Origin: Spongilla lacustris
Taxonomy: Eukaryota > Porifera > Demospongiae > Spongillida > Spongillidae
Direction: 5' to 3'
Assembly (NCBI GenBank): GCA_949361645.1
Contig: OX442430.1
Location: forward strand, 3,924,249-3,988,248
Length of the DNA: 64,000 bases
Shown: piece by piece, positions 1 to 11,600 of the stretch
Layout of the letters: the number at the start of each line of letters is the position of its first letter
How positions within the stretch are numbered: position 1 is the first letter of the stretch
The notes under the pieces: model-generated
Told to the model about the DNA's origin: nothing
The model's input: only the letters and a program-made list of their open reading frames with translations
Database searches by the model: none
Translations under genes and position numbers: made by a program

Positions 1-1929
1 GGATGGCACAAAAAGTAACAAACAGAACATCCTAATAGCTGAGGGACCTCTCTAACTACAATTCGTATTTGAAGCGATTTGATTACTCCTACCGAAAGTT
101 ATGGTGAGTTTGACCCGGTGAGGTATCGGACGTTGCAATACTGGCATGGAACAAGTACAAGACACAGGTCTGAAATTGTATTTTACCATAGAGAAATGGT
201 GTCTGGTATGAAGTATTAAAAATAGGAAGTTGGTAGCTGTAACCATTGGGAAGTTAAATGATCGAAACGCAAAGGATTTTAATAACATTTTTTATATGTA
301 TCATCATTTTCTCAGAAACTGTCATTATCGACTACCTATTTTCAACAGATACAATGTACATGTTACATGTACATGTACATATGTACATGTGCATTTAGTA
401 CACCATTTGTCTATGGTTATATTTTGAAGTCTACACTAATTCCATGTTACACGTAGAATCATGATGTCTACAGGGATCAAAACTTCCAGCAGGTTCAATT
501 CTCTTCCAAATTAGTTCACATGTCTAAGTCCTGAAGGAATTGATTTGTACTGCCTACGCTTATGTCATCCATTTAGGAGACGCAGCTGCACAACAAACTA
601 CATTACCACTGAGTTCATGCCGCTGGTGTAGGCAAACCTCACCCCAATCAATGTTGAAGCAGGGAAAAATTTGTATGTAGTTTATTCAACAGCATCTCCA
701 TAAAATTAAAAAATAAACAGCCTTCATTTTTATACATCACTAATTTGCTTGTTGCCGCTTTGCTTGCAGTATATACAATCTAGGAAAATTAACCACAAAC
801 AGTTGCTACATGCTCTAATAATGCAGGCTTAAATTGTGATGTAAAGAAAGTAAACATTAATCTTTAATGAAAGAAATCTGAATTAACAAAAACGAATTAC
901 TTCCAGACAAATTATATACCATTTTAGAGGCATCCAAAAGCTCCAACATTTTAATAATAACTTGTCGAATTTATTAATAAATTCAAACCACTAAATCTAG
1001 ATACAATGGCCCCTAAATTAAGAACATTGCTAAAATCAAAAAATCAAGATTTCAATTTTGAATAACTTCTGAATGGAAGGAGTTAATTACATAGAGGTTG
1101 CAGCTTTTAAATGTACATGTAACTACCCATCCTCATTTATTAAAATTAATTGAAATGTGAATAGGGGTCTTGAGACTTTTATCACTAATAAAACTTCATA
1201 AAACAACACAAACAACATCCTTTGATAGTATTGCACTCCTGCTAAGAAGAAAAAAATAACCATACTTCACCATGCAAGTATACAACAACAAAAAAAAAAC
1301 ATAAACTCAACAGATATTACATGTATATACATGTATATAAACAGGGGACAATTTTGCACTAAATAATTTTAAAGTAAATTCAAGCTATTGCCTAAAGTAA
1401 GGTAAATTTAATCCATTGGGTATCAGACTTCACAATTATAAAGTAAAGTCCGTATATACCCGAAAGGTCATACATATGTCAAAGTATGAGAAGTTACAGT
1501 TGCAAAACCAATAAAACAATGAAAAGTATTCCCAGAGAGGGCAATAGTGATTTTAAACAACTACCCTACATGCACATGTGTATATGCATTGCAAATTTTT
1601 CACTAGGACTTGTCAATGCCGCTATCAGTACCAGCACAACCACTCTCCCCCTACGTGCCAGACATCTTGTCAAATGTCATAATTGATTGGTCAAATGTCA
1701 TAATTGATCGGAAATGGTCAGGTCCAATGTCTGGCCATTATTATAAGCACTGCCAAAGAACAGAGAAATGTTATACAGTTTGATCCATGGGATATTAAGT
1801 CGATATTTACGTACGGTGATTCAAACATAAAGTATTTCTATTTCTATACATACATAAATATGACACTATTTTCTTGGAAACCTCCTCCCAATGAATTCAT
1901 TTCTTCACCAGTTGCAATTGATAATTTAC
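1..1929. other. Non-coding stretch left of the last visible IRE1 exon; dispersed repeat at its start
   Basis: I see no convincing exon here. About positions 1-450 carry a diverged copy of a dispersed repeat also seen near 22,500-22,740, 41,200-41,420 and 57,190-57,620; shared words include TCTCTAAC/TACA and GAAG(C/T)GATTTGATTAC followed by a GGTTTGA(A/C)CCGGTG-like block. The remainder is AT-rich with ACATGTACATGT words. Because the IRE1 gene has not reached its transmembrane, kinase and RNase parts by 1,930, this is most simply an intron of that gene. The short open frames here have no recognisable protein content. Confidence 0.5.
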
Positions 1930-4900
1930 CTCATGATTTACTACTGATTCATCTGCGAATGAGTCCAAAGCATAGAGCTGACCATGCTGACTTCCAATAA
2001 AAAGGGATTGCCTAAAATGTGTTGTACATACATGTAAAAAAATGCATAGAAAAGTGGTTTCAAACCCACTGAAGATTGGCATCTACTGATCTTGCTATTG
2101 CACGCTTATCAATTTGAGTTAAAGCTTCTGTGGCAATGCTTGAAATTATCAGTTTCCGAAGAATGCCATTTTCAAGATTGAAAGCAGCAACCACAGGGGA
2201 GCTATATGAGTGTTTCCAAATATACTGACCTGAACATAAGACAGAAAATGCATGTACATGTACTATGTAAAGTTTTTCTACACGCAGTGCTTAAATACAT
2301 GTACATGTACATGTACATGATGTACATGTACATGATGTACATGTACATGTACATTGTGCATGTGCAGTATATGTACAAATAAAAAGGTTAACTGAGTATC
2401 TCAGTGTGAAACCACAAATACAAAGTCACAAAATAGGTACATGCGTCATATTTACATGTACATACATGTACCTGGGGTACCTAAACCGCAGTCAATAATG
2501 GCATAGAAACACATTGCATATTTAAACAGTACAGTGTACCTGTCAAAGCATCCACTGATACAACTGACCCATCAGAGTTTGAGCACAAGTAAAGTGTATC
2601 TGAGAAAAAAAAAGTTAACATCATGAGTTAATGCACACAATCACTTGAGCAAACGTACCTTGAGAAGACTGATCAGCAGAAGAGTGCGGACAATACTGGA
2701 AATAAGTGGCATTCCATCTGTGGCGCAAGACTGCATATGTTATAGTCATGCAGTTTCATAAAACATACCTTTGTTGTTTTGTAGCAGTGTCATAAACCGT
2801 CACCGTATATGCTAAACATAAACAAATCTATTATATTCATGTATAACAAAATTGAGCTTGGTGCATGGTGTCCCAAACATGATGTAATTAATGTACAAAT
2901 GTACAAATCAATGAGTTGACAACAAAGCTACATGTACATGTAGCTTTAAGATGTTTTCAAACCTATTGATCTTCCAAGATTTATTTTTTGCTTGCAAAAG
3001 CTACATGTACATGTATTCAATACATAAAAGCACAATTCTACTCACCAGAGCGCCCAATATATAGAGGGTTTTCATCCACATCTGCAGCTAAGTGACTTGA
3101 TGACCAACCATCAGTACTAAATGTATGAAGTTTAGAGCCTGTGTCAGAGTTCACAACTATCCATATGTCCTGTTTACGAGCTACAACATAGTTACATGTA
3201 TATCTAATATTACAGTCGCAATACCATGGCTAATGCGCAAACCTGTATACAGAAGCCCATCACTGCTTTGTGTTGGTGAAAGATGAACCAGCTGTGGTAT
3301 TGTCATCGGAAGTCTCTAAATAACATTACATAAATATATAAAGTATCGATAGCAACTACTAATGTTCAGCACCAACACACTTCAAACTTGCCCCCTTGTT
3401 TTGCCAACGCATACAGACTGCCATCTTTTGGATTTGGTATTAAAAAAATCCTGTAAAAAAAAAAAAAACATTAAGACATCATTCATATTACCTTTTGTTT
3501 ATACAGTAGCTAATGTTAATCAATGCAGAGAGACAAGTGTATTGGGTACATATATGGTATGTAAATGTGTGTGTGTGCGGTGGTATGTATACATGTGTAT
3601 GTGGTGATTCACTAGCAACAATAAATGGTGCACTCACACTGACATACCCATCTGGTGAAGCCTCCATTGATACAAGCAGCAAGGGATCTGTAGAAAATAA
3701 ACAAAAATACCTTCAACATCATGTGTAAATCTATGTCGATGGAAAAATTAAACAGGACACTTAGAATATTAGCTTGAGAAGTAAACAAATGAAGCACTGC
3801 ACATGCTAAATTCTCATACGCTCCATTATTAGGGCTTTATGCATAAATGCACCTTGAGAAGTTCCTTGCCTTTTATACCACCCCTAAACATTACTCTCCT
3901 TCAAAAAGGGTGTATCTTCACTGAACACTCTGATCAACAACTAACACTAATGCTCATATTACTACTGTCATTTTTCACCCAACTACATGTACATGTAGTA
4001 CTTAGTTTTAATATCATATGTTGTCACAATAAAATGTGTCATCTTTCATATTGGCCACCAGGCAACGATACCTCTTCCAAATAGTAAATTTTATCCCACA
4101 CATATAATTTACCAAACCATTTCAATTATGGTGTCTTACTGATGGTGTTATACCAAATCTACCAAGCCCAATACCCGCAATGCTCCAAACATGTACATGT
4201 GTATAAATTCCTGTAGAATCATCCAAATCACTTCAAATCAGTATAAATAAATGCAGGAGGGTCCATTACTTACATTATTAATTTGCTCAGACAACGCACA
4301 ATTTGTACAAGCAGTTTAGATGGATCTCATCTTATTCAAAGTGCATGGGTGAAATGTGCATAATGGTAACTGATTTGGAAATAATGTCAGGATCTTCTTA
4401 TTGCTTCCAATTATGTTGGTCAATATACACATATATTTGAGCTCAAAATTTTTTTTTTTTAACCCTAGGGGATAAATTATATCCCATACAGGTATGTGAG
4501 CAAGGAGCCAAAATAAGATATTTAGTTCACTATTGACAGATAATAGTACTACATGTACATGCACATGATATGTTTGTTTTCAGAAAGGTAAACATAGTAC
4601 ACCAGAAAAAGGGATATCTTATTGTTACATGACATATGACTTTTCTTCATATCATCATTATGGGACCAATTCTCTGGCCTACATTTGTTGTTCACCCTGC
4701 ATCTAATGCAGCAGATTCACAATTCACATATTTTTGTTCCAAATAATCCTGTCACCACCTCTAAATACGAACTGCTGATTAAGTAGTAGTGTAAGGTTAT
4801 TATATCTGCATATCAGGCCTCTTTTAATTTACTCAAGATATATATGTAAAGCATACCCATCTGCAGCATGATGATATAATATTGTTCACACAACACAATA

Positions 4901-5581
4901 TTAAATGTAACAATGAAGTAGTATGATTTAACGTACCTTCCTTTAAAGTCCACATCACTTCACCCGAACTCTTCCGCACACAAATCAGAGATCCATCTAA
5001 TGCAGCAAGCAACAAGTGCTGCTCCCTTGTTGAAACTATGTCATGTTGCTACAGTAGGTCAATTTAGTCCATTTAAATATTACAGGATGAGGTTCAGAAA
5101 AATGATAATGCAAAACGAATTCAAAACTGATAGTGCATGCGCAGATAATGGACATTGTGAAAAGTAACAAATCCACACATGCGTACTGACTTCTACTGTG
5201 GTGTAAGAAAGCTTCCTACTGATAGTGACAATATAACTAAGGTACTGAACATTACGCAAGAATTTTAATACTAATAATAGACATGCGGGTGTCACCAAAA
5301 GAGTATTAGGCCTAGTATATTAAATTAATTTATGGTATTCATTTAATGATGACATGAACCACTGATCGTGTGTGGTGTGCATATCGCAACGAAGGCTATT
5401 ACATGCATACGAACCCTACAAAGACGCAAGCTAAACGCTACATTTTACTTACAAATCGGTTCGTGTGTATCATGGGGGAAAAAACCAAACAATTAATTAT
5501 CGGAGAACACAAACTCACGCCTGAGAGCTCTGGAATAAGGAACAACAGTGACATAAAAACGGCGACCCTGGTCAATATCAT
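1930..5581 (-). CDS. ERN1: IRE1-type ER stress sensor, signal peptide and luminal domain (3' part beyond window)
   Basis: Minus-strand multi-exon gene. Exons read from splice sites and frame: 5581-5519, 5048-4937, 3687-3648, 3450-3381, 3315-3243, 3180-3046, 2811-2769, 2717-2659, 2599-2540, one starting at 2232 (end unresolved, before ~2055), and 2011-1930. The first exon encodes a 21-residue hydrophobic signal peptide (MILTRVAVFMSLLFLIPELSG). The following exons align collinearly with the IRE1 luminal beta-propeller-like sensor: AALDGSLICVRKSSGEVMW, DGSLYALAKQ, RLPMTIPQLV, RKQDIWIVVNSDTG, YTVTVYDTATKQ, RWNATYF, IGSQHGQLYALD. In the family this domain senses unfolded protein in the ER lumen and drives oligomerisation of a cytosolic kinase/RNase that splices XBP1 mRNA. 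It matches IRE1 better than PERK at these motifs. The phase between the exon starting at 2232 and the 2011 exon does not fit, so one boundary or a small exon is missing. Transmembrane, kinase and RNase segments are not in the window. Confidence 0.92.
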
Positions 5582-5665
5582 TGCGGTCAATTATTAAAAT
5601 CAATAGTCGTCACGTGAATCATTTGTAACGTAGCAACGTTCAAACATTCGAATTCGTGCTGAGAT
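5582..5665. promoter_or_regulatory. Shared head-to-head promoter region of IRE1 and SPAG17
   Basis: Only 84 bp separate the start codons of the minus-strand IRE1 gene (ATG at 5581-5579) and the plus-strand SPAG17 gene (ATG at 5666-5668). The 5' UTRs and core promoters must therefore overlap or lie within the neighbouring first exons or introns. A CACGTGA word at 5,611-5,617 is E-box-like. I see no clear TATA box. Shared promoter use is an inference from spacing. Confidence 0.6.
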
Positions 5666-8600
5666 ATGTCTAAAGGGAAAAAGAATGCAAAGCTCCCATC
5701 TGCTGGTGGCGGAGGTTGGGATGAAGCACTGGTTAAAGACGAAGTAGCGGATGTGAGTTTGCATTGAAAACTAAATTCAACTTTTGATATTATATCACTA
5801 TATATTACAGACCAGTTGGGATTTCTACTTGCTAATTGTCGTATCAGAACATCCATATGCGGATGACCATGTACAAGTGCTAAAGCATGCTATTGAGACT
5901 GGTCTACGAAAAAAGTTCATTGTATTCGATAAAGAGACACTACTTCAGAAGGTACACGATATTTACAATACTTTAAAAATTTTAACAATGCATATTTAAA
6001 GTCATTATTATTATTATTATAGCCATTTATAGGACTACTCACATGCCAGAAACAACAAAAACGTCACGACCAATGAAGGTCCAGCTCTTGACAGCAGAGC
6101 TCTTGCACATTACAAATTAAAATTACTAATTAGTACAAATGCATAACACAAGAAATAATAATATGCATGAACAGATACATGCATAATATGCAAGGCTCAC
6201 CAGACAAGCTCCATCATCAGTACCTTCTCCATTTGATTCGAGGACCCAAGTTAGGTGCCCTCAAAATGGCAAAAGCTCTCTCTTCTGGATATGATTTTTC
6301 TGTTTAATAGCCACATGTACATGTGTACTTTTTCATCAAGGAATTTAATAATTATATTATAATCATAATGTAATAATATATATTGTATTTGTTGCTGCCA
6401 GTATCATATCACTTGCATATCCATATCTTTGAATTGTGTAATGTAAGAAGAGATGAGTGTCAGTTGATCAATATCAATTGATACCCACTGTAGATGATTT
6501 GGATTTAAAAGCTCTACTGTTAAATTATCTCAAAACCAATTTCCCATTCCCTGAATGAGATTCTACTGCAGTAGTTAATTAACATACATATGTTGTGGAT
6601 GTTATTTCTACTGCATCTTTTCATGCATTCTCTTTTACATAAACATGTAGGCTGGTGAAGATTTAAAAACTGTAGCTTCTGCTGGTCGGGGAGGTGGTGG
6701 AGGAAAAAGTAAATTAGGCTCTGCAATGCAGGATCGTCCAATGTATGCTGAGGTGAGTATTTGTATATATTCAAATTGTACAACACCTTTGTTATAGAAC
6801 GATATTTACAGGTGTGTGAGCATGTTGTAAATGCCATTGGTTCTGGTGAAGGAGTTCCAGTATCATTGTTAGCTAGATTTATCAAATATTGTCTAATCAA
6901 GAGGAAAAAGGCAGACTTCAGTACAGAAGCACTAAAAAAGGTGAGCAGCAGAGATGTGTATGCAACTGATCACAATTCTATTAGGACACACATATTGTAT
7001 ACTATTAAATAGAAGAGCCTAGTCACATACATGTAGATCTGTCATTTGTTTATCAGCAAATACATGTACCTACATGTACATTTACTGTGTAGGCTACAAT
7101 ATGTTAATAAATGAGTGGTAGTCCTTGCAATTACTTCCAATTTGTTGTCACTGATAATACATGAAGTGACTATGAACTTGCTCCTTTATTTCCTTCCATC
7201 CCTTTTTAATATGAAACTATGCAGCGCATAATCAAGCACTATAGTTTCATATGCATTTGACCATTTCAGGATTGGTGGATTGTAATTTCTGGCAGATTGG
7301 TATTAGAAAAGATCAAAACTTTTAAGGGTGACAAATCGAATGACCCCAGGTCCTAATAAATTTGGTGGAACAATAGTAAATGTATATCATCCTAACCCTT
7401 GAAAGATTGGAGTCAATGATGGTGAATTGTCTTGTACCAGTAAACAACTACATTGTATTATTTATTGATTATTGTGACACCGGTAAACAATACATGTACA
7501 TGTACATTAAATGCACGTGTACATGTATTCTATAATTTGCATCTATGTGTGATTTTAGGAAGTTGTAGCTCAAAGTACGGATACAAAAAGTGCCAAGAAA
7601 GGAGCTGGAGGAGCTGTGAAGTCTGCAAAGAAGGGGAAAGCAACGCCTGCAATTGAAGAAGATACATTTCCATTACCAGTAAAACCACCAACCACCATGA
7701 AAAAGAGAGGAGAAGAGGAGGATAATGTCAAGTATATTGGTAAGTAGTCGCTATATTTATTCAAACTCTCTCGGCTGCTTTCCAGAGTTAAACTAATTTA
7801 ACCTTGGCATGTTAATACTCAACCTCTTTTCCTCCCAAATGCTTTTAAAATGCATTTCAGGTTTAGCTGAAATTTTAACTACCTGAATTTAATACAATAC
7901 TTCAGCTACATGTAGATATACTTAAGTACATGTATCTTTTAAAAGCAAATATAAGATATCATTTTTAAGTACCTAATATTCAAACCAACAAGCTACATTG
8001 AACATGTAACACATTTTTGATTGACTTGGAGCTTTAATAACCATCAACAGAATACATGTATTCAGCTCATTTAACTGCTCTAACTTGATGCTCGATGCAT
8101 ATGTGATGTACATGTATACTATTATTATTCACGTGACCTATCCAGCAGAGCTCTAGAATTTATACCAGGCCTAGCCTATATGAGGCTGAGCAGTGTGTGC
8201 AAATTTTGTATAGATGCATGTGTGTGTGCTGTTTGCATGTAGATGCATGTATGTGTGTGTCTATGTAAAAGAAGCCAATGCATAAATGTGATACTCCCAT
8301 TACATCATGGGCCCTGGTACTGTGTTAGCTGCTGGCCTGTGATTATGCCTTAGTGTGGCCTGATGCATATTAAACGACCACCCACTGGTTCTCATGAGGT
8401 GAACTTCAGCTTGTCATGGCATGCTGCATTCTTAATGCCATGCAGGTGTCGCAAAACTAGAGCCTTGAAAGATTGTGTCTTGATGGCCTCACGTTTTGTT
8501 GATACATGTACATGTACATGTACATGTAAGCTGAACTTTCTGCGCTCAGTCTGCATCAGTTGATTCTTAAAGGCTTGGTCAAAGAATAGGATTTCATCAA

Positions 8601-11600
8601 ACACCCGGGGGGGGGTTTTTGGTCCAAGAAAATATAATTAGATGTCCTACTAACACCTTACCCTTGCACCTAACATCACACCAGCCTCACCTCATCCTCA
8701 CACCTCATTCATCCTCACACCTCACTCACCCTCACACCTTCCTCCACTCACACCTCACTCATCCTCACACCTTCCTCCACTCACACCTCACTCATCCTCA
8801 CACCTCACTCATCCTCACACCTCCCTCATCCTCGCAACCTCGCACATCCTCACACCTCACCACTCATCCTCACCTTCCTCCACTCACACCTCACTCATCC
8901 TCACCTCACACCCTCACTGCCACCTCATACCCTCACTCATCCCACCTCACACCCTCACTCATCCACACCACACCAGTCTGACCTCACCCATCCTCACACC
9001 CTCACAACCTCACTCATCCTCACACCCTCACTCATCCTCACACCCTCCTCATCATCACACCCTCACTCATCCTCACACCCTCACTCATCCTCACTCATCC
9101 TCACACTCTCACTCATCCTCACACCCTCACATGTCCTCACTCATCCTTTATACTTATAGAGTGTTACCCCACCCACCTTGTCAATTTGATAACCACAGAA
9201 GCCATGTTTATGATTATTTCATGTGTCCCCAACCCATACCCAACCATTTGTATTCTGTGAGGTCCAAAGAATATAAGGCACTGCAGAAATATACAAATTT
9301 ATCGCTTCTCGGCCTCTTGGCTAAGATCAAGTAGAAATAACTACGGGTGATCCCTGGAAGTTTTCTACTTGGTCTGGCCACGGTTCTCAACTGTTACTTG
9401 TCATCCTATTTGTCATCGTTCCCCGCTGCTTCGACAGATTATCTACCTTTCTGCTCGTCCTGCGCGACAAACTACCCTCTTACAAACGAGGAAAACGAGA
9501 ACCGGGAGGTCGAGGGAATAAGCGCCAAGTTACGATTAATACGGTTTTTTTTTCCCTAACTGCAGTAGGGTTTTTTTCCTGGGGACGAGGGTGTGTGTCC
9601 GCCCCCCCAAATAAACACTTCCAGACACCGTAACTTGTTTTTCTTGCCAGAAATGGCATCACCTCTCCCCACACAAGCGGAGACATGGGAAAGACTTTTT
9701 CCATTACCCTCTGCACTAAAGTGTCCACGATGTTCCACATGCATGTGGAACGAAACGTCGTACGCTCGCCATGTACGACAACACTACCCCACCCCCCCTG
9801 TGGTGAAGTGGGTATGCGACGTGTGCCGTGCACCTTTTGACACCAAACAAGCGGTAGCACAACACTACCGCTCTCACAGCTCCGAAGACCCCGTTTCTCC
9901 TGGCCACACCTCCCAATCATCTCCTACCGACCCTACTAGCAGGCTTACACCGACGAACAACTACTCCTGCGAATACTGCGAGAACTCCTTCCCAACAAGG
10001 ATAGGCCTTAGGAACCACGAACGAGCACGCCATCAGGCGCTAGTCTCAGCCTCGCTCTCCAGGGCGGTCTCTGCTTTGACGGACACGCGCAGACCATCCA
10101 CTCAATGGTCGGACGAGGAAGTGGCGAAATTCCTCGCAGCGGTCAACAAGTACGGCCTTAAACACACGTCACTGATCGCTCAATTCATCGGTACGCGCAC
10201 CGCTACCCAAGTGACATATTTTAAGGCAGCTTACAAAAAACGTCACCCTATCTGGGCCATGAGGCACCTCCTTCCGGTAAAAGTCAAAACAACTAACCAA
10301 GGCACGCAATCCTCCCCTTCGACATCCCCAAGCAGCTCACCCTCCATGAGCTCATCGTCAAGATCTCCAACCCTCCCAACCCAAAGGAGTCACCTATCTA
10401 CCCCTAGCCCACAACTGCCTACCTTGGAAGAGGCCACTCCAACCACCTCGCCGGAGTGCCCGCCCACCATACAACCTACTATCTCTCTTCAATCCCGGGC
10501 CTCTCTACAGCTCGCTGACCAGGCACTTCGATTACTGAAAGCCCCACCCACCACCTCCCCCCCCAGAACTCAGGAGCCTTCCTCTACACCCCCCAGTACC
10601 CACCCTGAAGCCCCATCATCAGCTGTCAGACTACATCCAACCCGTTCCCCAACACCAACCCACTCTCCCCTTCCGCGACATGGCCCAGACCCCGCTGAAA
10701 GGGACTACAGCAATGGCTCACCCTTGGCCTACATCACGCCCCGAGCCACTACCCAGTCAACAGCACCCCCCATCAGCCTGGCCTTACATGACCTAGTTGC
10801 CTCCATCAGAAAAGAGGTGGAACTGGGTTGCAAGACCAACCCAAGACGAAGGAGGGACCAGGGCCACCTCTCCTCACCCTCAACGACTGGAGAAATCTCT
10901 CCTCCACCCCCTCCTCAACCAAGAACTCCCTCCCCACCCTGTGACAGCCCAACTACTACCCCACATCACCCCAAGGCCTCCTCGAGATCCATGAGTCATT
11001 CCTCTCCCTCTACAGCTGAACAACCATCTCCTCCTCCATCAAGTCAGTGGGCCCCCCCCCCACCCCCCCACTTGCCATATGGCCCGCCAGCGGTAATTAC
11101 ACAGCCTTCCCTGGGTGGGTTGCACATCACAACCACACACGTCCCTCGAATAGCCCCCACCCCATCCACAAACAATATGAGGGAGGGCAGGTCTGTAGGC
11201 CCCTATAATTGGTATGGTCCCAGTTGGTTAACCAAGCATCCACCCCTCATAGACCAGAACAGAAGTATGGGGCCATGCCCACCACTAGGAAACTGGGTGG
11301 GATGGGGGGAGGGTCCCAGAGGTAAAGGGAAGGAGACACCTTCTAGGCCCCCTATCACTACTTCGGCCCGTCCCGTGCTAAGGGGGAGTAGGATCCGAGG
11401 GCCCACTGGGCCACTCACGGGTAACAACAACAGGGGGGGCCTTGTACCTACAACTGGACAACCAAGTAGAGGGTTCAACCAGCCTTATACTTCTAATGGG
11501 CCTCATCGACACAGAGTAATCCAACCAGGCAGTGGGGAGTCATTAACCCAACCCAACCCTAGTGTCAACCACCTGGGGATAGATGGCGGTGTCCAGCCTG

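Noticed and set aside
5080..5298. Minus ORF between IRE1 exons 1 and 2
   Set aside because: It lies in the intron between the signal-peptide exon (ends 5,519) and the exon starting at 5,048, and has no domain.
9301..9332. The U2 5' match as a SINE head derived from snRNA
   Set aside because: The complete 3' remainder of U2 resumes in the correct orientation right after the element's 3' UTR, so an insertion into a U2 copy is the simpler reading.
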